NCBI GenBank assembly: GCA_021613335.1
Contig: JAJTWR010000456.1
Coordinates: 1 to 64,000 of the forward strand
Direction of reading: 5' to 3'
From: Whitmania pigra
Taxonomy: Eukaryota; Annelida; Clitellata; Hirudinida; Haemopidae
Length of the DNA stretch: 64,000 nucleotides
Numbering within the stretch: position 1 is the stretch's first letter; each line of letters opens with the position of its first letter. A program made the position numbers and the translations under genes. The notes under the pieces are model-generated. The model worked only from the letters and a program-made list of their open reading frames with translations, searched no databases and had not been told where the DNA came from. Below, one piece after another: positions 20,301-40,900 of the stretch.

Positions 20301-23300
20301 TAGAATAATCAGCTTCAACGACCGATCAAACGCCGGGTCGAACAGCTATCAAGTTTATATCAGTACGATTAATTAAGCATTGGACAACGGCAGTTAGTGT
20401 TAGGTTTTGAATTTAATAAATTACCAGTTTGTAATTGCAAGACTTATATAGTCTCATGCTGAAAAATAGAAATTAGAACATTGCGTGGTTGTGAAAATTT
20501 TCCAGCATTGATCATGATAGTTTACTTCCGACCCGACTTTTGTTGAGTGTGACAAAATTGACGTAAACAAAACTATAAAAGATTATTAAGGATGGAGTCA
20601 GGCTTAAAGTTGACTTTTACCGTAAACAATATTTATGGATTTATAGATATAAAAGCAGTAAACAGGCGCAAGTGTAATGCAAGGCGCAATGTATACTTTA
20701 CGTTCTATCTTCTTATTTATTTATTTATTTGATTATAGTTCGTTGCATAACTGAGATGATTAAGACTTTTTATCTTCTTAACAAAGAAACAAAATAAATC
20801 TAAAAACCAAGCTGGAGCAGTGGTGTTATACTAAAGTCATCGTCAGCTGAAACTTACCTAAAAGAGGTATGTGATCGGAAGTTCTCGGCACGGTATCTGC
20901 AACATTGACCAAGAAAAGCCGGAAGGACAATAAGGCAGCAACTCCAATGTGAACTTTCTGAGAGGGCACACAGTAGAAAAGAGACAGCAGGACTGCCGAG
21001 GTCAAAAGGCCAGGAAGTATGACGTTCATGACATAGAAAGTCTGTCGTCTGCGCAATTCTACGGCGAACGAGATGTATGAGAATCTTTGCGTTGGGCAGC
21101 ATTCGAATGCGAACTCATTCCTCTGGGCATCCGTATCTATAACCTACAGTTCGAGGAAGTTAATTGCATCAAATAATGGATTTGATATTGAAATTTTTAA
21201 TAATTTATAAATAAGGGGTTCCAATGAATTACATACATTTAATAGCTCTACTCTTTTTATTTCTAAGGTTAGCTTTTGAGTAAGCTCAAGTAAAATTTAT
21301 AAATTAATTTTATTTTAAATAATTTTTAAAATTTTCCCATTAAGTCTAACCTGCCATTCTCCATTTTTTTCGTAAGCATCAATTCTGATGTTTTTTTCAT
21401 CTGTGGTAAGATTCATTTTGGTCGTATGGTAAGACCAAGCACCAAATTTTATCTCGCATCTTTGTAAAATTAGTATTTTATTAATTTATGATTAATTCAC
21501 TAAGGTTAACGTTTTATATATTATACTAATTAATAATACTATTTTGGAAAATTAAAAGAAATATATGCAAGAGAAAATCTAGGTTTTTATTACCTTTGAG
21601 TGTCGAAGGGATAAAATGTAATGTCAATACTACACATAGTTTTAAAGATGCCACCTGGTTCCCATCTAAGGAAACCATCAGCTCTTAAGGTTGCCTGAAA
21701 CTCTACATATTCTCCATATATACTTTCAGCCCTGAAGGAGAAGGCAAGTTTTAATTGTAAGCTCACAAAATGTGCATTATTGCTAAGATAATATTTTCAT
21801 TTTTTTTATTTTGCACTCTTTCTTTTTCACAATTCATGAGATAAATCTACTCGTTCATTGTTTACTCTCATTATTAAAAAGTTCCCAGCCGTCATTTATC
21901 CATAAGCAAGAGTATTCCAGCAGGAACATGCGTCTGTTTTATTTGGACGACAAGTCCCTTGAGGATCAAATGATTGATGATGGTGCTGGTGATAATAATA
22001 ATAATAATAATAATATAGTCCCGTTGAGATCCCGAGCCATGATGGGGGACTTTAAAAATTTTTTGGAGGGGTTTTTTCGGACTGATTATTTATCGGATGT
22101 TCAGATGTTCGGGAAAATAAACTTCGTCAGAAGTCTTAAAAAAAAAAAAAAAATAATAATAATAATAATTTTTAAATTTTATTGGGACAAAACCAGGAAT
22201 AAATGAAGCCAAAATGATAAAACCTCAGCTAGAGATGGGTTTCAGTAAGATAAACATAAATTAGTAATATTAAGTAACCCAACATCACATAGCTATTGAA
22301 AGTTAATAACAAAGTGTTTCGGTACTTTCTTAAAAGAATTGAAAGTTTGATGATATTACGTGGAACAGATTGTAATGGGTTAGGGTTAATAATGATAGTA
22401 GGTTTAAAGAATAAAAAGACTTCAAGACTTCAAAATTTCAACATTATTTATTCCTTAACGATAATGCATAATGAGAATAAATCAAAATTAAAATCAAAAA
22501 TTAAGAGAAATACGAATTAAATTTTACACTTTCTTTTTAATCGTTGAGTGACTGTTTAACAAAAATGGTTGCATATTAGAATTACATCACACAAATTGAT
22601 TTAATAATATTTTTATTAGAATTATATTTGTAAGAGTTAAATCATGTTTAGGTTAATCTTTACTAATTACTGAACAACTAATTTATTGATATGCATAAGA
22701 ATTTATAATTCAATGCACAAACCCGTTGATAATGGCAAATTCAGGCTTCCAAATATTTTCTCCTTTTACAACCACTTCATCTAGCTGACTTATATCACGT
22801 GACCAAGTAAGCCTTTCATCCTTCCATTCCTGGGGACGAATAATCATGGAATTTTGTATTCCTGGCGAGAGATATTTTATTCAAGAACAAATTTTGGCAG
22901 AATGTTTTTTATATATTTGATATAGAATTCATTAAATGGATGGAATAGATTTTAACTGTGATGAGATTTAATAAGAGTAAATTAGTCTTCAAATTTAAAT
23001 ATAAAAAATTCACAAATCAATTTAATCTAAACAATTAAACAAATTGTAATATTTATTCAATAATTATAAAGATTTCTAGAAGAAAATATCATATATCTGG
23101 AGAGCAACAAAGAAAATTTTGAGATAATTTGTTTATAATACACCATTTTATCATTCGTTTAACAGTATCTTGAATTTAATGCGAAAGTAATAATCAATGT
23201 CACAACGACATTCATCTACAATCACCAACATAATCATTATCATCACGATCTATTTACATTTCATACTCAAGCCAAGACTAAATCCCAGCAGCGACGCAGC

Positions 23301-25863
23301 ATGTTGGAGTATTAGATTTCAACATCTCTCCATCAGAATTTTCAAGCGATGGTTTCGCGTGTTTCAGTACGCCTACCTCTTTTTGCATGGCTTTGCTTTT
23401 TTTCTAAAAAAGTCTCTTACAAATTGCAAGTGCTTCTTACTAGAAACAAGTGTTACTGTTGTTATTACTGCCGTGAATAATTTAACGTTTGCGATTCTGC
23501 TTCTTCTGTTGTAACATTAATATTTAGCATATTATTAATCAAATAAAAAATAAAATAAACTTACCAAAATTAAGAATCCTGTTGATGTCAGGATCTGATT
23601 TCTCACATTCTGTTGAGCAGAATTGACAGCGTAACAATATCAAGGCTAGTTATAGCACGATTTCAGAATTAAGAACCTGCGCTAGGACATCATAGTTGAT
23701 TTACATTTTGAACTGACCATATTAACGAACACGAGTAAACTGTCACCACCAGCATTAAGAAATTCTCATTGATCGCTAAGAACTTTAAAATGTGAAATGT
23801 ACGAAACTTGAAGGATTTTTAAGAAATGTTGGTCTGGTCTTGCTTTTCATGCATTTTCTGTTTCCGTAATTAACCAGTCTAATAACGAATGAGGATAAAA
23901 ATGGAGGAAGGGAGGTTTTTAGCTTCTGACTTATTTGATAACAAACAAAATTCAATTTCAATTCGGAAGATGTTTGTGAAATAAATATAAAAAATTTACA
24001 AATCTTTGTAAAATTTTTATTTGAGAACGTTCTTCAATTTTAAAATTTTGGATAACATTTGCAGATGGAAACTGGAAACTTTCAGTGTTTTAATGTTGCT
24101 ACCTCAGTGACTACTATTTAGCTGCTTGTTTTTACATGTGGTTTTATGCGATGTTATTTTGTTTTTATTAGTGTTCAAAATTAATTTTCATCTAGAATTT
24201 TAGATTTATTTAATAATTTTCATGTAAATACGTTTACATGATGTTTTACAAATTTTATTTTTGAAATGCTTTAGAAATTAGAATAAAATTATATTTAATG
24301 GGATTTCTTTCTGAAACCAGAAAAGAAATTCATCTCTCATTATTTATTTACATTTCCATCGAAACAACCACGATTATTTAGTGATCACACGTCACATAAC
24401 TTTCGAGATAATTTTACGAAAGCAATTACATGAGTGGACATTATTGTAAATGGTCATCGATTTTGTATTTAAAATAAAATGCAAGAAATTTTAAAGTAAA
24501 ATGCAAGGGAAAACAAAAACAGGTTTAAAACTTCTTTGACGACCATAGCACAAAATTATCAGTTTTATGATGAGTGAATATCTATTCGAAAGTGCTTATA
24601 AAAGTGCCTACTAATGGCAGAGAGAGTCGATTAATAATTATTATGTGGCGATGACGTGACTGGGACTCAATTGTGAATTATTCATTGGAATCGAGTTCTT
24701 CCCTGGTCACTAATGGCAACGTGAAAAGTGGACGAAGGGATGGCCTTAATCAAGAGTGGTAGTGATGATGGAAATAATAATAGCAGACTGATGATGATGA
24801 AGATGAACTCGGCGCCAAATAAGAAGTTATTACAATAAATTTGATTTTAATAATTATTATTATTATATTATTTTATAGTAATTATATTATATAATTATAT
24901 CATTAAAATTATAATATATTTACATTATATAATTATCATGTTTTCACTTGAGCTTTTTCAATGTGGAGATATGGAAAGGTCTTAACAGACGCGGTAGTTT
25001 CGAATCATTATCCAACAGTCTCTTAGGCCATAGTTTCAATGCTTTTAATAATTAATAAAGAACAAAGAGAGTAAAGTAATAAATTATGACAAATATTAAT
25101 AAGGTAATACATTATTAATAATAAATCTGTAACAAGGAGTGAAATATATTTTCATGTGTCTTGAAGCATATTAACTATTCTAAGTTTCCAGGTACGATTG
25201 AATGGATCAGTTATTGACACAAAAATATAATTCTAATGTGATGTATTTTTATGTAAATAAACCATTTTTGTTAACAAGTGATTGCAAAATGCGGTTTTTA
25301 GTGGAAACTCAAAGATTAATGATTCTTTAAACTTATTAAAACAGTGATTGTTTCAGACTAACATTATTCCTTATCGTGCTTATTCTTAAACTTACCGAAT
25401 TTATATTGACTTAATTAAATAATTTTGGGCTAGCAATAACATTTGAAAAATATTAATAATTATAATAATTTTATTTGAATTTAATAATAATTATTAATTG
25501 TCAAACACTTTCCAAACTTAATAGATCAGTAGTTGCACATAGCATTAAATCAAATCCAAAATTAATCTTACCAACTCTTGAATTTGAAGTAAAGAAAATT
25601 TCAAATTGACGAAAACTGTCGCAGAAGAATTGAGGACTGGTCTTGCCGACGGATTGTAGTTGGCGAACAGATATGATAGAAGGTTCTCTTCGTCCGACAC
25701 CGAATGGGATGATCTTTTACATGATGGTGCTTTTTTGAGAAAGGTCTCGTTGAGTAAAATGTCAGATGCTTGTTTGTTTGTTGCAGAGTATTTGTCTTTC
25801 GTCTTTGGTTGTGAGATGCTGGGTGTCACCAGCCACCATGGTTTTTCGCCAAAAATAGTTTGG
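17315..25863 (-). CDS. Nicotinic acetylcholine receptor-type subunit (Cys-loop ligand-gated channel), 5' end incomplete
   Basis: Exons: 25572-25863, 23565-23609, 22723-22829, 21594-21731, 21351-21459, 20858-21143, 19922-20071, 18771 to about 18955, 17315-18080. The 45-bp and 107-bp exons match the classic small exons 3 and 4 of this family. Visible parts: N-terminal YLFANYNPSARPV, a 15-residue Cys-loop (CSIDITFYPFDTQRC), loop-C vicinal cysteines (FECC), M1, M2 (20858-21143), M3 (19922-20071), a long cytoplasmic loop and M4 (DWAHVAAVCDRFFFW). The CC pair marks an alpha-type subunit, but most of the aromatic ACh box is changed, so ACh gating is doubtful. The signal-peptide exon upstream of 25863 was not found. 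Phase at 19922/18955 is unresolved; all other junctions fit. Confidence 0.92.
20131..20349 (+). mobile_element. Helitron-like non-autonomous element in a receptor intron
   Basis: It begins with TCTATACATATAAAA after an A, like the element at 33421. It ends near a GCCGGGTCGAACAGCTAT stretch that resembles a Helitron 3' end with CTAG mutated to CTAT. It lies between the M2 and M3 exons. No coding capacity. Confidence 0.45.
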
Positions 25864-27730
25864 CTGACATTTGGGAAGGATTGAAGAAGCGATGACACTT
25901 TGAGAAAGGGGACGAAATATTCAATTTTTGGCATATTTATAATTATGATATTATATACTAGACTATTAACTACAAGAATCAAGTTACAATATTATTTATG
26001 ATTATATAATGAGTACCATACAAATTCAATAAATCTTCAAAAACTTTCACTTTTTTTTTAAATTCATAAAGATTTTGGAAAAAAACTATCTTTCAAAAAT
26101 ATTTCTCTAATTAGATAAAAAGTAAGTAGCAAAAACTAACCTTTATAAGTTAGAACAAGAAAAGCCAAAGGTATACTCAATAATAACATTTTAAAAAAAA
26201 ACATTTATCTTCTGAAATGTTATAATGAATAACTACCTGTAAAGGCTCTCGATTAAAAAAGAAATGGTAGTTGAAATTATGACCAATATTTAATATTTAA
26301 TACCCAAAAGTCCATTAAAACGCAAATTCTAATGATTCAACAATGTTGCACTTTTAAGTTATTATTAAGTAAATTATTTATTGCATTTTTATTAAACATT
26401 TAATTTTACAATTAATTTTATCATTAACATTTAATTTTACTTAGAAAACATTTTTTCTTCTTATATTCATAACTAATTATAAATAAAAAATAGCTAAAAA
26501 CCGTTTCTTAAATATTATCAAACATGCTATATATTATATCTTAGATAAAAAGTGTCTTACTTAATACTAACACCAACATCGGGACACAAGCTCAACTTCA
26601 AATAAAAATTCTATTGCTCTGAAAATAATAATTAAGTAAATAATTATTACTAATAGTAATTAATTAATTTTTATCGAAATGTGAACCAAAATGAGATCGT
26701 ACCGATGCAAGTCGAGGAAAGCGTGAAGAGGACGCGAGCTGCTTTTAAATCTTAGAGGCAGGTTTGCTGGAGTTGAGCGATAATGGAATAGATGCGCATC
26801 TCCTCCGGATGAAAGCGTTTCCTATTTTCTCTTCCTTTTCCTACTTTTTCTCACTTCCCGTTACTTTCCATTACTTTTCATTCTCTACATTTCTCGAGGT
26901 TCTCGACTTTTTACTGCTAAAAATTTAATAAATAATAACGTCGACCATAATTAAAATTTCAACTCAATATCGCCGTAATCATGGCTGAAAATAGCATGAA
27001 TAAAATGAGAAGAAGACAAAAATTGGCTGAAATTCTCTATATTAAATCAAATGCGTAAATTAAATATAATTACAATTCATTTAGCTAAGATAGAAAAGTC
27101 TCCAATGAGGATGATGATGATGATGATGATGATGATATTGTAATGATGATGTTAAAGCATTGATGACGCCAGTGATGCTGATGAAATGCTGCTACGGGAT
27201 CAGGCGAGCTGTGTGGATACGAAACAAAACTGCTCGAGGCATGGACACATTAAGACTCTTACATATATAGTATTCATCCAATGCTGTTACATATTGTAAT
27301 ATTTGTAACAACGTGTAATTCATGAATTCGGTAATAATATCGTACTAGCCATAATTTTATATAGCTGCAATTCAAAACATTTTTATTTATTTTTATATTT
27401 TACAAAGCGTATTGATGGCCTCGCAAACAACTTAACGACGATGATAGAAAAGTAGATAATGATGAAAGTGAGCGTCCTTTAACTGTCTGTCTTTTCTTAT
27501 CAAACTCTCGAAAAAAAATGTAAATTACATATTCTGCACGAATTTGAGATCATAAGATTTTTAAGTATTTTATATTTTGTAGAAATTTTTACATTGAAGA
27601 TCTAGTTAAAAGTATTCAATCGATTAAATTACTAAACAGATTAATTTACTGATAAAATAATTATTATTTGATGAACAGCCAATAGGATTTTAAGTAATTT
27701 TAGGAATTTTACAAGTGAAACAACACAACT
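25864..27730. other. Upstream region of the receptor gene, no exon recognised
   Basis: AT-rich sequence that should contain the signal-peptide exon and promoter of the receptor gene. I could not pick that exon out. A (GAT)n microsatellite lies at 27108-27137. Confidence 0.5.
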
Positions 27731-27734
27731 TCAC

Positions 27735-27960
27735 TTACTGCACCATCCCCAAATTCCCCGTTTTGATGTCATCCCGCACACGTGGTCACACCCTCCACCA
27801 AGAAATGCTCCACCACTCGCAGACTCCATATTTCTTCATTAACCGAATAATGAAACCCTGAAACTCTCTGCCCCCAGATATTGTGAGCTCCACAAACCAT
27901 AACAGATTTAAAGCCTGCATTTCCAACAATGATTTAAAAAAGTTTTGAACAATTTAATAA
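27735..27960 (+). mobile_element. LINE 3' fragment (reverse transcriptase C-terminal end)
   Basis: One frame reads PYFFINRIMKP, a stop, then NSLPPDIVSSTNHNRFK, the typical end of CR1/L2-like LINE polyproteins (F-x-R-V-x-x-W-N-x-L-P). The Trp codon is replaced by a TGA stop. It is a dead, truncated copy. Confidence 0.75.
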
Positions 27961-28197
27961 TTTAAATTTTGTCTATGCACTCCATATCTATACATTAACT
28001 GACTCTAATTCCAAATCACTTGTGAACCGCTTTCTAGTTGAAATAAACCAATACTTAAATATAAAATACATTGTTTAATGCAATACGTTTAATCTCACAG
28101 AAATGCAAAATCGCATTATTAAAATTTTCTAAATACTTAGAGTTCCTACATTGATCTTCAGGAGTTCAAACGTTTCGGCCTTTTGATTCTCCGGACG

Positions 28198-28302
28198 TTA
28201 TCGTGGGCGGGCCACATCCTGATGTCTCCGAGGTCTTTTTTCCTTCGAGAACAAAGCAGGCTTTGAGAAGCTCTGATTGTCGAAAGCATCCACCCCAGTT
28301 GC
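28198..28302 (-). CDS. Possible alternative last exon of the PFKFB gene
   Basis: A stretch of higher GC than its surroundings, with an acceptor (TTGATGTAG) at 28303. It stays open in phase 0 for 34 codons to a TAA at 28198. The upstream PFKFB exon (30280-30410) also ends in phase 0, so splicing to it would keep frame. The product would be a basic tail (KEKRPRRHQDVARPR). PFKFB genes are known for alternative C-terminal tails. Another frame is also open here (phase 2), so this is a suggestion only. Confidence 0.3.
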   Translation of the reverse strand, partial: ATGVDAFDNQSFSKPALFSKEKRPRRHQDVARPR

Positions 28303-30038
28303 CTACATCAACCTACAGTAGCTGAAACTACGAGTCTACTAAAAACATTGACATCGACCAAGTTCAGTCGGGAGAATAAACTCGGTGAGGAGCGCACATG
28401 TTCGACAATGGCACATCGTTCATATGGAAGAGTATTGAATACTGGTGACTTTCGCCTTTATTCGTCTGATGACTAACCATGATTTGAGCCCATACTTCAA
28501 AAACACTTCAGAGAAACTAATACTTATATGATGTGGATGAATAGGATTTATTTTAGAAAATATGTGTCCAATGTCAACAAAATTGCAATAATTCAAACTA
28601 AGTGGAAAAAGTTGACTCTTCAACCTCCACTGAAATGAAAAACCACATCGATGAAATGAGTAAAATAAACGTTAATAATCTCGCCAAATGACTTTTAACA
28701 ATCTGGTAATATTTCTTCAAGCAATTGCTTCATTAAGCCAAGCAAAAGAAAAATATTTCGAGAACAGCAAGGGAAAAGGGCTGCCAGATTCCAAAAACAA
28801 TTTCAACCATAAAAAGTTTTGCTATACTATCCACAGGATCTGGAAATGAAGGCATGAAATGAAAAGATGATGAATCCAACTCCCACCCATTCACAATTAT
28901 GTACATACTCAGTAAGCAAATGTCAGACTTGAATCGTTAATACTGCACAAGGCTAAGACTTGTCACATTTTAAGTTACTTGATCAACTTATATATTATCT
29001 GTTAAGCTTCCTAGAAAATAAATGATTTCCAGTAAAAATCACCTTTTTGAAGCCAAGATTTGGACTCTCCATCAAATCTAGCACAAGCGATTAAGTAGTA
29101 CACAAAGTGCACAAACAAACACAATCATGTAATTCTAGGACAAGTTTGAATTTGTACAAGGTATATGCATAATCCAATACTGCAAGTGCGGTTGCTGAGG
29201 AGACCACCAGAAAACAATTTAGTATGACTTCAAATCGTGAGATATCTTTGAAAAGGAATCGACATTTATAACACTTTTCACAGGCTCTTTCCCTCAAACT
29301 TTTCATTTTCTATATCGTGTTTTACGAAGCAAATAGCAAGCTTTTCCCTAAAGAATCAAAAAGGTTTTCAAGATCAAGAAATGGAAGGACAAATGAAGTG
29401 GGAACAGAAGAAATACTTAGAAATATTAGAAATGCCATATTGTTAGTGAAAAACTAGATGTTATAAAGAACACACGATAATATTAGATCAAACTGGTGTG
29501 GCTGTTTGAAGCACCAGTCACTAAAACAAAACACTCAAATTCACTTTAGAATGTTTAAAAACTAGAAAAAAACAATAATAAATAACAATGGCGACGACAA
29601 ACTAACATCCCTTCATGGGCGGTTAAAACGTACGACAATCATCGCAGGTGACAATAATAAGGATACTCGTGGAATCAGAGACTTAAACAACTACTTATTG
29701 TCCACATTGCCAACAATCTTGTACTTGTGAAAGTACTAAAAACAAAACAGTTTCATTAATGACCTCATCAAGTGACAAAAATAAATAATTATGATAACAG
29801 AAATTAGTCACAGCATTTGTGAATATATTAACACAAAAAAAATGAAGATTTAATATTACTATTAATATCTATTTACTATTAAGAGCAACACCAGTGAAAA
29901 ATGTCAGAAAAAAAAACTGCAGGCTTGTATGAGTAACAGGAAAGAGTGCCAGCCTGATGGCATCCCTCTCCACAGTTTGTCTCATTTCCATGCAGGGCTT
30001 CGTTTCTACTAGCTACTAGCGTTTCTCCTTTGCCATCG

Positions 30039-37947
<7,909 letters not shown>

Positions 37948-40900
37948 AGAACGTTTACCACCTTACCATTAATCAGCCTGTTACGGACAATCATCCGAAT
38001 CTTCAACCATTTTGCGAACAGCTGGAAATATTACTGCGAAAGGACTTGAAACGTAATTACAAAGCTAAACTATTATTTTTTAAATTTTCGAACTATTTAT
38101 GTCATCACCTAATTTATTTATCGTTAATAATCAAAGTTCATTAGTAACTGCTTCCAATGTTTGACCTTTTTTGATATTTAAAACATTTTGTACCAAATTG
38201 GTATGCAACACAACTGAGGAATTATTTGGTACTATTTTTGTAATTAGCTGAGTGCCACTCAAATGTATTTTTCAGAAAGCTCATCTATCTTTGATGCATC
38301 CATTAGAGATTACTGGAAATGTATTGAGTCATTTTCAAATTATTTGACCAATAAAAAAATAAGGTGAGATAGTGTTTAATTTAAGGCAAAACCAGGGCTG
38401 CTGAGAAGGGGGAATATTGGAGGCAAGTGCTCAGGGGTCCATAAATTTTTTTGGGCTTAAAATGTTAGAATCAGTTATGCAAAGTTTTTGATTTGTGCCT
38501 GTGTAATGACATTGCACTACCAACTTCAACAATAAAGACTAAAGTGAAAAAATTACTTTCTAGTAATAGGTAGGGCAAAGAAAGTTTAGAAATATTTTTT
38601 CATTATAACTGCACTTCTGCATTAATCAAGAAAATAATTAAATAATAATTAATTATTAAATAATAAGGAAAGTAATTTTTGTAATAATATTGATGAGCCT
38701 ACGTGATTGCCAACTTTTTTCATAAAATTAAAGATACTTTAGGGGTCTGTGACCACGGTGTCTAGGTGCCTGGAATTTCTGTTGGCGGCCCTGGGGAAAA
38801 TCTAGTCAAAAAAGACTTGTAATGTGCTCGAGTTTATTTTGATTTTGATTACATTCCTCTTTAATGAATTTTAGCAAGCAAATAAAAACTTGATTAATCT
38901 TAAAGTTCCAGTGGACTTTGTGCCACTGACTTGAGTTATTATTTGTTGACCATCTCTTCATTTTAAATCTTAAGTTCTGTCATTATTTTGGATCATAATA
39001 AATAATTTTAGTCTGTAAATCAATTATGTTTGTCACAGTATAATAAAATACATTAAGTTATTGTAACTTGTACTTAATATATGAAGTTTTAAGTGACATA
39101 GATCACTTAATTCTGCATTTCATTGCAGATGCCATCCTCTATTTGAGATTTTCTTGAGAAAAACCAAAACTTGTACTAAAGTAATTGTGCTGCTTTTAAT
39201 AAAATAATAATAACCCTAACCTAACCTTAACCCTGTGACTTGATTGACCTTTTTGATTTATAAAGTCATCTTAGATATTTAAATTATTTTCGATGTTGTC
39301 ATTAGTTTTATAGTTAAATGAATGAGATTTCTGTAAATAATATTGGCAATTGTAAATAATATTTATTTATTTGGAATCCAAGCTTAATAAAGTTTCATTG
39401 GCTTTCCAAAATCTCTGACAGAATTTCTTGTAGATAACCACAGATCAAGGTCGTGGGAGATTTTTTCTCCGAAGTTCTCTTCAAAACAAATTTCTTGATA
39501 ATGTAATACAGCTTTTGTCGACACATCTTTCTTTCCTAAATGTTAGTTTATTATAAATTATAAATATCATGAATGGCTCACATTTCTTTGATCCTAACTT
39601 GGACTTTTGCTTGTTTGCATTTAACTTGCAAATGAAATTTTACCAAATCTTTTACATTCAACAATAAGAATTGATTGATTTATCATTTACAAACTTTATT
39701 TTAATGTTGCCATAAAATGTGATACAGATGTGATGCCACATTATTTAATAAATTCTAGACAAAATAGTAAGCAATAGAATTTACATTGATGTTTTCAATA
39801 TAATTTCCATTGTTGCATGCAGAATTGGTATTATTCAAAATCGTGTCTGCTGTTTGACTCCATACAAGCAGGTAATTTGTCTTAAAATTTGAATGTTTGT
39901 TTTAAATTAATTTATTACTCCAATTAGAAGAATTGAGTGAAGTACATCAAAATTGCTTGATTAGGCTAATTGTTATGATACTTTAAATAACATTGTTCTT
40001 GAGCCAAATGTATATACATTTGTGAAATGAGATTGTGTCTACTATTACTACAACTATTATTATTATTACAATTGTTATTCTCATCATTTTTAAATAAGTT
40101 ACCTTAGTTTCTGCTAAGGTCTTTTCACATTTCATTCAAAATTATTAAGCTTTCTTTGAAATTGGGTAATTATTGCATGTTGCACACGCTTGATATTTTT
40201 TCATCATTGCAGAGATCTTGCTCTCTCTTCTCAGGCAGATCAATGAATTAAAGTTTGAATTATGTTTGCAGGTTTGTAGCATCGATTAATGATATTGATC
40301 TAGGCCGGCTGTTCTCGACCTTTCCGATGCCGTAACCCTTCGGTAACGCTCGCCTTGCTTTGGCGACCCACGAGAATAAAATTAATTGGGTTACCGTTCA
40401 CTCACTTAACTTCATGGTTGCTGTTTTGTCTTTGACATCTAAATTTTAGAAAGCAAACGAAAATTTAATAGAGAAAGAGAGGTGTATCGTGTCATTTGTG
40501 CTATTTATAATGTGGAAATTTATAACAATAATAATAATAATTTATTTATTAAGCACCATGTGCATAGCGTCAGAGGCGCCTTGCGTCTTTGCTGTTCCAT
40601 GAAGTCCTGAAGAGATGGGTCTTCAGGTGACACTTGAAGAGCTCCAGTGATGGCTGGGCTCTGACAGTGGGAGGGAGTCTGTTTCAGACAGCTGGAGAGG
40701 CATGCGAGAAACCTCTTTTTGGAAGGGATGATCTATGTACCCGTTGGTGAAGTTTAGTGGCTGACGAGCGAAGACCAGGTGTTTGCCGGCGATCTAGTAG
40801 GTTTTGGAGATAAAGTGGGGTGGATGTTGCTAGAGTGTGATATGTCATGAGGGCAATTTTGAAGGCGATACGACTATGGATCGGCAATCAGTGCAATTTC

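Noticed and set aside
21811..22206. 131-codon plus-strand frame with an Asn run and a Lys/Ile run
   Set aside because: It lies antisense in an intron of the receptor gene, and the low-complexity stretches are microsatellite translations; no recognisable domain.
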